From: an uncultured Eubacterium sp.
GTDB lineage: Bacteria; Bacillota; Clostridia; Oscillospirales; Acutalibacteraceae
DNA: 64,000 nucleotides
NCBI RefSeq assembly: GCF_934525195.1
Contig: NZ_CAKSZA010000001.1
Coordinates: forward strand, 124,001 to 188,000
Reading direction: 5' to 3'
The position numbers and the translations under genes were made by a program. Positions 1 through 7,796 of the stretch are shown piece by piece. Below the pieces are notes generated by a model. That model did no database searches. It saw nothing but the letters and a program-made list of their open reading frames with translations, and was not told the DNA's origin. Within the stretch, counting starts at the first letter, position 1. Every line of letters begins with the position of its first letter.

Positions 1-591
1 GAAAACGATGACATCGGTGAGTGCGTCAAGATTTGAAAAATCAGCCTCTTCCTTGATGTCCTCGGCAAGAAAATACGCATTTACACGGAGGTCTTTTGCC
101 TTTTCATTTTTAAGATAATACGCCTCAAAATTATTTACATTATAATTGCCCGATGACTCATTTACGAAAACACGAAGGTATCTGTATTTTACATCACCCA
201 AAAAGCAGGTGTGACCGCCCTCGATACAATCGCTCTGATAAAGGAACTGATAATTTGCATCCTGTTCGTTTGAGCCGTAAATTTCAAACAAAGTAACTTT
301 TTTACCCGACTCGCCGAGGATAACGGTGTTGAAATCGACACTATCTCCAAAATCAACGGTCATATACATGACTTCCTCGTGCTTACCTTTGAGAGAAAAG
401 CTCTTTTTGGTTTTACCGTCCTGCGTGGTATATGTTGCGGATGAGGCAAGATTCAAGCCGTCACTTTTCGTTGCGGACTTTGTATAGGTATTCGTCATTA
501 TACTTTTGCCCGTATTTGAGCACGAGCAAAATGTAAGGCAGACAAGAACTGCAACAAGTAAGATTGATAGTGTTTTTTGTAATTTTTTCAT
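1..591 (-). CDS. Partial lipoprotein, discoidin-like domain followed by possible GH18-like barrel
   Basis: This minus-strand gene begins at an ATG at 591 behind an AAAGGAG ribosome binding site and runs off the window edge, so only the first 197 residues are visible. Residues 1-24 form a lipoprotein signal peptide with a hydrophobic core ending in the lipobox-like FCSC, so the product is probably anchored on the outer face of the membrane. Residues about 40-165 contain a beta-rich stretch (TVDFGDSVDFNTVIL, YRYLRVFVNES) that resembles an F5/8 type C (discoidin) carbohydrate-binding domain. The last visible part, starting LRVNAYFLAED, resembles the first strand of a GH18 barrel, which would make it a chitinase or endo-N-acetylglucosaminidase relative; that is inference from about 30 residues. 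It follows the ABC exporter genes by 18 bp and is probably co-transcribed with them. Confidence 0.6.
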   Translation of the reverse strand, partial: MKKLQKTLSILLVAVLVCLTFCSCSNTGKSIMTNTYTKSATKSDGLNLASSATYTTQDGKTKKSFSLKGKHEEVMYMTVDFGDSVDFNTVILGESGKKVTLFEIYGSNEQDANYQFLYQSDCIEGGHTCFLGDVKYRYLRVFVNESSGNYNVNNFEAYYLKNEKAKDLRVNAYFLAEDIKEEADFSNLDALTDVIVF

Positions 592-609
592 AATTTCTCC
601 TTTTGGTTA

Positions 610-2361
610 TCACTTAACCGATGGGAACTGCGAATTATACAGTTCATAATAAAATCCTTTTTTAGTAAGCAAATCTTTGTGTTTGCCCTGCTCAACAATA
701 TTACCGTCACGCATAACAAGAATTATATCGGCTTCCCTGATTGTGGCAAGGCGGTGAGCAACGATAAAGGTTGTTCTGCCCTGCATTAATCGTGAAAACG
801 CCTTTTGAATTCTGATTTCCGTTCTTGTATCGATTGACGAAGTTGCTTCATCAAGAATAAGCATTGGCGGTTTGCAAAGCATCAAACGGGTTATGCACAA
901 AAGCTGTCTTTGTCCTTGAGAGAGAGAACCTCCCGATTCGCCGATAACAGTATCGTATCCGTTCGGAAGTCGCTTGATAAACGAATGAGAATGTGCTTTT
1001 TTGGCAGCTTCAATAACTTCTTCATCGGTTGCATTCGGAGCACCGAGTTTGATATTATCCTTGATTGTGCCTGATTTGAGCCAAGTATCTTGAAGCACCA
1101 TACCAAAGTTTTGTCTGACTGATTTGCGAGTTATATCGCTGTATTCGGTATCATCAACGGAGATTGTTCCGCTGTTGACATCATAGAACCTCATCAAAAG
1201 ATTTATGAGAGTAGTTTTACCGCAACCCGTAGGTCCGACGATTGCAACCCTCTGTCCCGGCTGAACAGACAAATTAAAGTTTTCAATCAACTTTTTATTT
1301 TCCGTATATGAGAAATTAACATTTGTGAGTTGCATTTTGCCGTCAACTGATTTGAGTTCAACCGCATTTTCGCTGTCGGCAGGAACTTCCTCCTCGGCAA
1401 GAAGCTCGAAAAGTCTGCCTGCGCAGGCAAAAGCGTTTTGAAGTTCTGTGACAACACCGCTGATTTCGTTAAACGGCTTTGTGTACTGATTTGCATAAGA
1501 CAAGAAACAAGTCAAGACACCGACCGTGATTGCCTCTTGATTTGTCTTGACTGCAAGGATTGCACCGAACATTGCAACGGCGGCATACACTATTGAATTG
1601 ACAAATCTTGTTGCAGGATTGGTGATTGACGAGAAGAACACAGCTTTAAGAGAATAACCCTGAAGTCTGTCGTTGATTTCGTCAAACTTTTGCATATTTT
1701 CCTCTGCGTGAGAATATGCGTCAACCGTTTTTGCATTGCCAATCATTTCGTCAATAAACGAAGTTTGTTCGCCTCTTGTTTCGGACTGGAGTTTAAACAT
1801 CTTGTGAGTGTTCTTTGCAATGAACGAAGCAATTACGAACGAAAGCGGAGTGACAACAACCACAACGATTGTAATCCACCAATTGATTTTTAGCATAAAC
1901 ACAAGCGTTGCAAGAATGGTGACAACACCTGTAAAAAACTGAGTGAAGCCCATCAAAAGACCGTCTGCAAACTGGTCAACATCTGCAATTACCCTCGACA
2001 CAATTTCGCCGCTCGGATGAGAATCAAGATAAGAAACAGGAAGTTTTTCAATTTTTGCAAAAGCCTTGTCCCTCATATCACGAACAACGCCAAAGGTTAT
2101 CTTGTTGTTGAGCACATTCATAACCCATTGAGAGAGTGCAACAACACCGATTACAACACAAATTTCAATAAGAACAGGAACAATCTTGTCGAACCGAACA
2201 AGACCCTTATCAATTATGAAGTCAATTACATTACCGATACGAACCGGAATGTAAAGTGAGCCGGCAACGCTGACAAGTGCAAGAAGCATTGACGCAACAA
2301 GCATTGCCTTGTATCTACTGACATAAGCAAAGACACGCTTTAATATCTGTTTATTAGTCAC
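610..2361 (-). CDS. ABC exporter half-transporter, catalytically competent subunit
   Basis: This 583-residue protein has an N-terminal six-helix type I exporter membrane domain (about residues 15-300) and a C-terminal nucleotide-binding domain. The NBD carries Walker A GPTGCGKT, signature LSQGQ, Walker B LILDEATSSID with the catalytic Glu, and H-loop VAHRLAT. I chose the GTG start at 2361 because AGGAGGT lies 8 nt upstream; the longer frame to 2472 runs deep into the upstream ABC gene and lacks this signal. It overlaps the end of that gene by 8 bp, so translation is probably coupled. Together the two half-transporters should form a heterodimeric exporter of the LmrCD/BmrCD type, usually linked to drugs or peptides. 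The substrate cannot be read from sequence. Confidence 0.9.
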   Translation of the reverse strand: MTNKQILKRVFAYVSRYKAMLVASMLLALVSVAGSLYIPVRIGNVIDFIIDKGLVRFDKIVPVLIEICVVIGVVALSQWVMNVLNNKITFGVVRDMRDKAFAKIEKLPVSYLDSHPSGEIVSRVIADVDQFADGLLMGFTQFFTGVVTILATLVFMLKINWWITIVVVVVTPLSFVIASFIAKNTHKMFKLQSETRGEQTSFIDEMIGNAKTVDAYSHAEENMQKFDEINDRLQGYSLKAVFFSSITNPATRFVNSIVYAAVAMFGAILAVKTNQEAITVGVLTCFLSYANQYTKPFNEISGVVTELQNAFACAGRLFELLAEEEVPADSENAVELKSVDGKMQLTNVNFSYTENKKLIENFNLSVQPGQRVAIVGPTGCGKTTLINLLMRFYDVNSGTISVDDTEYSDITRKSVRQNFGMVLQDTWLKSGTIKDNIKLGAPNATDEEVIEAAKKAHSHSFIKRLPNGYDTVIGESGGSLSQGQRQLLCITRLMLCKPPMLILDEATSSIDTRTEIRIQKAFSRLMQGRTTFIVAHRLATIREADIILVMRDGNIVEQGKHKDLLTKKGFYYELYNSQFPSVK

Positions 2362-4081
2362 CGACAGCCACCTCCTCTTCGCTAAACTGCGAGAAATAGA
2401 TTTCTCTGTAAACCTCGCAGGATTTAAGGAGTTGTTCATTTGTGCCGACATCAACAATCTGTCCGTCCTCAAGAACGATAATTTTATCCGCAGACAAAAT
2501 TGAGGAGGTTCGTTCTGAAACTATGAACAAAGTCGGTTTGTAATCAAGTGACAATATAGCTTCCCGAAGTGCTTTTTCGGTTGCGAAGTCGAGAGCCGAT
2601 GCGCTGTCATCAAGCACTATGATTTCAGGTTTTGACACAATAGCTCTTGCAATAGACAGTCTTTGCTTTTGACCGCCCGAAAGGTTTGCACCGTTCTGTT
2701 CGATAACCGTATCAAGTCCGTCTTTTTCGTATACATTATCATAAACTTGAGCAATGCGGAGTGCCTCGTTGATTTCCTCATCCGTGGCATCTTTTTTGCC
2801 CCATTTGATATTGTCACGAACAGTGCCTGCAAACAGCACAGCCTTTTGCATAACAAAGCCGATATTTGAACGAAGTTCGTCCTTATCAACCGATTTGACA
2901 TCTCTGCCGTTGACGGTCACTCTGCCCTTTGTGGCATCATAATAATGCGGAATAAGGTGCACAAGGCTTGATTTTCCGCTACCTGTTGAGCCGATAATTC
3001 CGACCGTTTGACCCTTATCTGCAAAGAAGCTGATATCTGTAAGGCTTTCCTCACCTGCACCGTTATATGTGAGTGATACATCATCAAAACAAACAGCGTG
3101 GTTGTCATAGCATTTAATGTCGTCAGTGTGTTCAAGAGTGTTTTCAACATTTAGAACGCTTGCAATTCTGCCACCCGAAGCAAAGCCCTTTGTTATGGTA
3201 ACTATAAGCGAAGCAAACTTGACAAGTTCAACAAGAATTTGGCTCATATAATTATAAAGAGCAACGACCTGACCTTGATTGAGAGTTCCCGATTCAACCT
3301 TTAATGCACCGCTGTAAATGAGAAGCACAATACCAAGATTGATAATTATATAGGTAATCGGATTCATCAAAGCAGAAATCCTGCCAACGCTCCTTTGAAA
3401 ATGAGCAAGAAGATTGTTTCTTTCCTTAAACTTATCATACTCGTCATCTTCCTCTGTGAATGCACGGATAACTCTTGCACCCGTGAGATTTTCCCTTGTC
3501 ATAAGAGTTACGGAATCAAGAGTGTTTTGCACATTTTTGTACATAGGCACGGTACATTTCATAATAACCGCAACCACAATGCTGAGAAGTGCAATAACAA
3601 GCAAGAAAATAAGGCTGATTTTTGCATCAATCGTCATAGCCATAACGAACGCACCCACAACGATGAACGGTGAACGCAAAAACAAGCGAAGCACCATATT
3701 AACAGTGCTTTGTGCTTGATTGACATCATTTGTCATTCGAGTGATGAGAGTTGATGTGCCGATACTGTCTATCTCATTGAACGAGAACGACTGTATTTTT
3801 TTAAACAGAGAATGTCTGACCTCCGTTGCAAAACCCGTAGCCGCCTTTGCCGCAAAGAACTGTGCGGTAATAGCCGCAACCATACCCACAACAGCAAGAA
3901 CCACAAGCAAAAGTGCCTTGGACACAACCAATTTCAAATTGCCCTCACGGATACCGTCGTTGATGATTGATGCAACAACAAGAGGCACAATGAGTTCAAA
4001 TATCGCTTCAAGCATTTTAAAAAGCGGTGCTAAAAACGACTGTATTTTATAATTTTTCAAAAATGGCAGCAGTTGTTTCAT
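2354..4081 (-). CDS. ABC exporter half-transporter with degenerate ATPase site
   Basis: This 575-residue half-transporter has an N-terminal membrane domain and a C-terminal NBD with Walker A GSTGSGKS and signature LSGGQKQR. The Walker B ends LVLDDSAS-like (IIVLDDSASALD), with Asp where catalytic Glu is normally found, and the H-loop His is replaced (VSERTSS). One degenerate site is the hallmark of heterodimeric ABC exporters, and the partner encoded immediately downstream has the intact Glu and His. The gene is first in the operon and follows a consensus promoter at 4116-4144. Its ATG at 4081 has a GGAGG site a few bases upstream. Export of an amphipathic compound or peptide is likely by family; the actual substrate is unknown. 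Confidence 0.9.
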   Translation of the reverse strand: MKQLLPFLKNYKIQSFLAPLFKMLEAIFELIVPLVVASIINDGIREGNLKLVVSKALLLVVLAVVGMVAAITAQFFAAKAATGFATEVRHSLFKKIQSFSFNEIDSIGTSTLITRMTNDVNQAQSTVNMVLRLFLRSPFIVVGAFVMAMTIDAKISLIFLLVIALLSIVVAVIMKCTVPMYKNVQNTLDSVTLMTRENLTGARVIRAFTEEDDEYDKFKERNNLLAHFQRSVGRISALMNPITYIIINLGIVLLIYSGALKVESGTLNQGQVVALYNYMSQILVELVKFASLIVTITKGFASGGRIASVLNVENTLEHTDDIKCYDNHAVCFDDVSLTYNGAGEESLTDISFFADKGQTVGIIGSTGSGKSSLVHLIPHYYDATKGRVTVNGRDVKSVDKDELRSNIGFVMQKAVLFAGTVRDNIKWGKKDATDEEINEALRIAQVYDNVYEKDGLDTVIEQNGANLSGGQKQRLSIARAIVSKPEIIVLDDSASALDFATEKALREAILSLDYKPTLFIVSERTSSILSADKIIVLEDGQIVDVGTNEQLLKSCEVYREIYFSQFSEEEVAVGD

Positions 4082-4115
4082 TTTCCCTCCAAAAAGTTCG
4101 TATAAATATATACAT

Positions 4116-4144
4116 ATTATATAAACGAAAGTTATTTATGTCAA
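4116..4144 (-). promoter_or_regulatory. Sigma-A promoter of the ABC exporter operon
   Basis: On the minus strand a TTGACA -35 box (4139-4144) is separated by exactly 17 bp from a TATAAT -10 box (4116-4121). Both hexamers match consensus. It lies about 35 bp upstream of the first ABC gene and back-to-back with the promoter of the plus-strand dehydrogenase. Confidence 0.8.
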
Positions 4145-4177
4145 TTGAAAAAATATAATAAAAAGACAAAAAAATTA

Positions 4178-4207
4178 TTGAAATGAGTATATAAATAGTG
4201 GTATAAT
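4178..4207 (+). promoter_or_regulatory. Sigma-A promoter of the Gfo/Idh gene
   Basis: A TTGAAA -35 box (4178-4183) and a perfect TATAAT -10 box (4202-4207) are separated by 18 bp. Transcription would start near 4214, leaving a leader of about 25 nt before the gene. Confidence 0.65.
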
Positions 4208-4239
4208 CAAAATCGAAATTTATCGGAGAAGGTGTTAAT

Positions 4240-5550
4240 ATGGAACAGAAACCTGTTACAGCAATTATCGTAGGCGCAGGACACAGAGCGTTTGTTTACA
4301 GCAAACTTGCAAAAACCAACCCGGAACTGCTCAAAATCGTGGGCGTTGCAGACCCTAACCCGATAAGGCGAAAAAAGGCTATGGATGAGTTTGGATTTTC
4401 AGAGGATATGTGCTTTGAAAATGCCGAAGAACTCGCAAAGCACGGCAAACTCGCAGACACGGTCATCAACGGCACAATGGACGAACAGCACCTCGAAACC
4501 GCTGTTCCGCTTCTCAATGCAGGATATGATATGCTCCTTGAAAAGCCGTTTGCGCCAAACGAGGACGAAATGCGTCAAATTGTTGACTGCGCAAAAAAGA
4601 ACAATTCCAAAGTTATGATTTGCCACGTTCTGCGCTACACCCCGTTCTATTACGGAATTAAGGAGAGAATAGTCAACGGCGAAATCGGCGATATTATTAA
4701 TATTCAAACAACGGAACACGTTTCGTATCATCATCTTTCAACCTCATATGTTAGAGGCAAATGGGCAAACAAGGACAAGTGCCACACAACAATGCTCCTT
4801 GCAAAATGTTGCCACGACCTCGACATTATGATGTGGATGATGGCAGACACAAAACCGACTCAGATTTGTTCGTTCGGCGGAAAGTTTCAGTTCAAGCCTG
4901 AAAACGCTCCGAAAGGCGCAGGCACAATCTGTATGAAAGACTGCCCTTTGGTTGACACTTGCGTTTATTCAACAAAACGTTTGTACATCGACCACCCTGA
5001 CAGATGGGCGTTTTATGTTTGGGATGCTCTTGAGGGCAAGGAAAATCCTACTATCGAGGATAAGATTGCTTTGATGAAATCGGACAATCCGTATGCAAGA
5101 TGTATATACAAATGCGACAACAATGTTGTTGACCATCAATCCGTGCTTGTGAACTTTGCAAGCGGTGCAACTGGCACGCACAATATGGTAGGCGGTTCTG
5201 CCGAGCCGAGAAGAAATATTCACATCATCGGCACAAAGGGTGAAATTTTCGGCAACTTTGAGGACAGCAAGTTCACAGTATTAAAGATTAATCCATCACC
5301 TGACGCACACAACGAAGAATGTGATGTTGAGGAAGTTGACCTTAAGGTAAGCGGTGATATGGTCGGTGCATACGGCGGTCACGGTGGCGGTGACGAACGA
5401 CTTGCCGCAGATTTTGTAAAATTCATCAGAGGCGAAAAGCCAAGCCTTGCCTGCACATCGATTTTTGACAGCGTTGCAGGTCACCTCAGCGTTTATCTTG
5501 CAGACGAGAGCAGAGAAAACGGTGGTATGCCGCAAGAAGTTAAGCTTTAA
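4240..5550 (+). CDS. Gfo/Idh/MocA family oxidoreductase with Cys-rich insert
   Basis: This 436-residue protein has an N-terminal Rossmann fold (VGAGHR at 12-17), the EKP signature at 101-103 that binds nicotinamide and substrate, and the CHDLD motif at 191-195 carrying the catalytic-type His/Asp. It is expected to oxidise or reduce a sugar, inositol or related polyol with NAD(P). A cysteine-rich insert lies between residues 231 and 292 (C231, C235, C241, C288, C292), suggestive of a bound metal; I recall similar insert motifs in other Firmicute members of this family. The ATG at 4240 follows GGAG. The next gene, a PqqD-like protein, begins 10 bp after its stop, so the two are probably one transcript. 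The substrate is not identifiable. Confidence 0.88.
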   Translation: MEQKPVTAIIVGAGHRAFVYSKLAKTNPELLKIVGVADPNPIRRKKAMDEFGFSEDMCFENAEELAKHGKLADTVINGTMDEQHLETAVPLLNAGYDMLLEKPFAPNEDEMRQIVDCAKKNNSKVMICHVLRYTPFYYGIKERIVNGEIGDIINIQTTEHVSYHHLSTSYVRGKWANKDKCHTTMLLAKCCHDLDIMMWMMADTKPTQICSFGGKFQFKPENAPKGAGTICMKDCPLVDTCVYSTKRLYIDHPDRWAFYVWDALEGKENPTIEDKIALMKSDNPYARCIYKCDNNVVDHQSVLVNFASGATGTHNMVGGSAEPRRNIHIIGTKGEIFGNFEDSKFTVLKINPSPDAHNEECDVEEVDLKVSGDMVGAYGGHGGGDERLAADFVKFIRGEKPSLACTSIFDSVAGHLSVYLADESRENGGMPQEVKL

Positions 5551-5559
5551 GGTGAAAAT

Positions 5560-5826
5560 ATGAAAATCAAAGACGGATTTATAACAAGAAAAATCGGCGA
5601 CAAAATTGTTGCTATCACAGTCGGTGAACACACAAAAGATTTCAACGGAATGATTACATTGAATGACACGGGTCATTTTATTTGGAAATGCCTTGAAAAA
5701 GATACCGACAAAGAAAGTATTGCAAATGAAGTTATAAAAGAGTATGATATAAGCACGGCTGATGCAATGGCTGAAATTGACAAGTTCATTGCCGAGCTTG
5801 AAAAAAATGATATTTTAGAAAAATAA
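5560..5826 (+). CDS. PqqD-like small protein (peptide-recognition fold)
   Basis: This 88-residue protein resembles the PqqD family: a winged-helix-like fold with the typical GxxxLNDTGHFIWKCLEK core at residues about 31-47 and a helical C-terminus (KFIAELEKNDILE). PqqD-type domains (RiPP recognition elements) hold the leader of a ribosomal peptide for a modifying enzyme. No radical-SAM maturase or obvious precursor peptide is next to it, so the partner is unknown. It starts 10 bp after the Gfo/Idh stop with an AAGGTG site, and a small hairpin follows at about 5831-5845 before the tRNA. Stand-alone PqqD-like proteins are common in Clostridia, often in polysaccharide or peptide loci, and a link to the dehydrogenase is only suggested by the spacing. 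Confidence 0.75.
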   Translation: MKIKDGFITRKIGDKIVAITVGEHTKDFNGMITLNDTGHFIWKCLEKDTDKESIANEVIKEYDISTADAMAEIDKFIAELEKNDILEK

Positions 5827-5852
5827 AAGCCCTGCTCAGCAGGGTTATATAC

Positions 5853-5938
5853 GCAGGAGTGGCGGAATGGCAGACGCGCCAGATTCAGGTTCTGGTGAAT
5901 GCAAATTCATGTGGGTTCAAGTCCCATCTCCTGCACCA
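5853..5938 (+). tRNA. tRNA-Leu (anticodon CAG), CCA encoded
   Basis: The acceptor stem GCAGGAG (5853-5859) pairs perfectly with CTCCTGC (5928-5934), followed by discriminator A and an encoded CCA at 5936-5938. The anticodon stem CCAGA/TCTGG encloses loop TTCAGGT, giving anticodon CAG for leucine. A long variable arm and the T-arm GGGTTCAAGTCCC are present, as expected for a class II tRNA. Confidence 0.96.
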
Positions 5939-5975
5939 AAAGAGAGTAATGGCCTATAGGCTGTTGCTCTCTTTT
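5938..5975 (+). terminator. Terminator immediately after tRNA-Leu
   Basis: AAAAGAGAG and CTCTCTTTT form an outer stem with an inner GCCTATAGGC palindrome, ending in a T-rich tract. The hairpin begins at the CCA end. A second, nearly identical copy lies at 6131-6168 as part of a duplicated segment. Confidence 0.75.
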
Positions 5976-6130
5976 ATTGTCGGACTTGAACCCACATGAA
6001 CAATTTATAGCAAAATTACGCTGATGTAATTTTGCTAAGAGGAAGAACATACGAAGTGATTGTTAAATCATTGCTTGCAATGATATTTAATCACGCAGTA
6101 TGCTCTGACGAAAGTCCCATCTCCTGCACC

Positions 6131-6168
6131 AAAAGAGAGTAATGGCCTTTAGGCTGTTGCTCTCTTTT
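6131..6168 (+). terminator. Duplicated copy of the tRNA-Leu terminator
   Basis: This is the second copy of the hairpin at 5938-5975, differing by one base in the loop region. It still has the AAAAGAGAG/CTCTCTTTT stem and T-tract and could stop readthrough from the tRNA. Confidence 0.65.
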
Positions 6169-6347
6169 ATTATCGAACTTGAACCTGAAATTTTGATTGT
6201 TCTTTGCAAAAGCCATTAAGCATTGAAATTATATTAAAAATATGATATTTTAAATTTATCACACATTTGTAAATATACAATGATATATACCAATAAAAAT
6301 CAGTTGAAAATATGATATTTTATATTAGTAACAAAAGGAATGAAAGA

Positions 6348-7661
6348 ATGGATAAATTCAGTTTTTACCTTGTAACCGATACTCACTACTTTGACAGCTC
6401 GTACAAACGAAGCGGTGAGGCATACGAAAGACGGAGCAGAACAGACCAAAAATGCGTTGCCGAAACTCCGGCAATTATTGACGCAGGGTTTGCACAACTT
6501 GCAAAGGACAAGGGAACCGATGTTATTTTGATACCGGGTGACCTCATATACAGAGGAGAATACCAAAGCCATGTGGGATTCAGAGAACGACTTTACAAGC
6601 TGAAAGAACAAGGAAAGCGAATATATTTAATCACTGCAAGGCACGACTATGACAGCGGTGATTCCTTTGAATTTGAGGGCGACAAAATGATACCTGTTAA
6701 AGGTATGCCGAGAGAAGAACTGAGAGAATTCTACAAAGATTTCGGTTTTGACGAAGCAATATCCGAGCACAAAGAAACCATGTCGTATGTTATTCAGCTT
6801 ACCCACGGAATAAGATTGCTTGCACTGAACTGTGACGGAGATTTAAAAGACTTTAAAGGAATATTTGACAACCAGCTTGAATGGGCACTGAATGAAGTTA
6901 AAAATGCCCACGACAGCGGCAACTACATATTTGCAATGACGCACTTCCCTCTTTTGCCGTTTTCGCCGATTATGAATTTAGTCGGTGACGCCCATTTGAC
7001 AGATTGGGAAAAAATCGCAACGGCACTTGCCGACGCAGGAGTTGACCTGATTTTTACGGGGCATATGCACGCTCAATCCGTTACGGAATATAAAACCGAA
7101 AACGGCAACACAATAACAGATGTGCAAACGGGGTGTTTTGTGGGTTGTCCGTGTGCATACAGAAAAATTACATTTAAAGATAGAAACACCGTTAACATCA
7201 AATCGTACACCATAAACGATTTTGACTATGACAAAGGCGGCAGAACCGCACAGGAATACTTTAAATGGCGATTTGACAGAATGATTGAAGTAAAAATGCA
7301 CGAAATTTTGCCAAAGCCGGCAATGAAAGCGGTTGACAAATTAACGGTTAAAAAAATCGGCAGATTACTGTGCTTCAAGCCTGACAAAAGCGTTGAAAAC
7401 AGGCTTGCAAAAAATGTGGGCATTGAATTGGTACGCAACATATTTATGGGTGACGAGCCGTATACAAAAGGCTCGCCGATGTATGAAACGATGAGCAAAA
7501 TGCTGAAGCGACTTCATCCGATAACACACATCATAGAGAAAAAAGTGAAAAATAAAAATCCGATTTTAGCTGACCTCGACACATTTATTCTTTCTATGAT
7601 AGGTGACGAAAACCAAAGAGACAACAACGCCGTGCTGAAAATAAACAAAAATAATTATTAA
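6348..7661 (+). CDS. Calcineurin-like metallophosphoesterase
   Basis: This 437-residue protein has the metal-binding motifs of calcineurin-like phosphoesterases in order: D11-x-H13 (TDTHYF), GD at 64-65 (IPGDLIYRGE), a modified GNHD motif TARHD at 96-100, then THFPL and GHMH further on. The canonical Asn of GNHD is replaced by Arg98, while His99 and Asp100 remain. A C-terminal region of roughly 170 residues after the catalytic domain is family-specific. The start at 6348 is preferred over in-frame 6312 because AAGGA lies just upstream. Related enzymes cleave phosphomonoesters or phosphodiesters, and the substrate here is unknown. It is probably in one transcription unit with the downstream GH38-like gene. 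Confidence 0.85.
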   Translation: MDKFSFYLVTDTHYFDSSYKRSGEAYERRSRTDQKCVAETPAIIDAGFAQLAKDKGTDVILIPGDLIYRGEYQSHVGFRERLYKLKEQGKRIYLITARHDYDSGDSFEFEGDKMIPVKGMPREELREFYKDFGFDEAISEHKETMSYVIQLTHGIRLLALNCDGDLKDFKGIFDNQLEWALNEVKNAHDSGNYIFAMTHFPLLPFSPIMNLVGDAHLTDWEKIATALADAGVDLIFTGHMHAQSVTEYKTENGNTITDVQTGCFVGCPCAYRKITFKDRNTVNIKSYTINDFDYDKGGRTAQEYFKWRFDRMIEVKMHEILPKPAMKAVDKLTVKKIGRLLCFKPDKSVENRLAKNVGIELVRNIFMGDEPYTKGSPMYETMSKMLKRLHPITHIIEKKVKNKNPILADLDTFILSMIGDENQRDNNAVLKINKNNY

Positions 7662-7692
7662 CGATATAATATTATAAAAGGGATAAATAATT

Positions 7693-7796
7693 ATGTCTGA
7701 AGCACAAATCGGTACGATAAATTACAGTACCGACAAAAAAATGTAAAAGCATTGGAATTTATATGGTATTTGATTGCCGTATGGGAGAAAATATGA
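7693..7796 (+). pseudogene. Tiny ORF split by a frameshift at an A7 run
   Basis: An ATG at 7693 with AAAGGG upstream opens a 17-codon frame (MSEAQIGTINYSTDKKM) that stops at 7746. One extra base in the seven-A run at about 7735-7741 would instead continue through KALEFIWYLIAVWEKI and stop at 7794-7796, making a 34-residue peptide whose stop overlaps the next gene's ATG in an ATGA coupling. It may be a decayed small gene, a slippage site, or chance. I do not recognise the peptide. Confidence 0.3.

Larger units (their letters stand above)
5919..6185 (+). repeat. tRNA-Leu 3'-end duplication flanking a palindromic insert
   Basis: Bases 5919-5992 (tRNA T-arm 3' half, acceptor end, CCA and terminator) recur at 6112-6185 with 71 of 74 identical. 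Between the copies lie an inverted 19-bp copy of the T-arm (5982-6000 against 5907-5925), a perfect 12-bp-stem palindrome (6008-6037) and a long imperfect palindrome (about 6048-6102). The region 5939-6347 holds no convincing coding gene; beyond 6190 it is only AT-rich leader sequence. The same arrangement follows the tRNA-Ser gene near 42.5 kb. Confidence 0.9.

Noticed and set aside
610..2472. Long N-terminal extension of the second ABC subunit to 2472
   Set aside because: The extra 37 codons lie inside the upstream ABC gene; the GTG at 2361 has a strong AGGAGGT site and matches the family start.
5919..6185. Integrated island with attL/attR at the tRNA-Leu gene
   Set aside because: A duplicated tRNA end is typical of attachment sites, but only about 120 bp lie between the copies, no integrase is present, and the inverted T-arm copy is not explained by site-specific integration.
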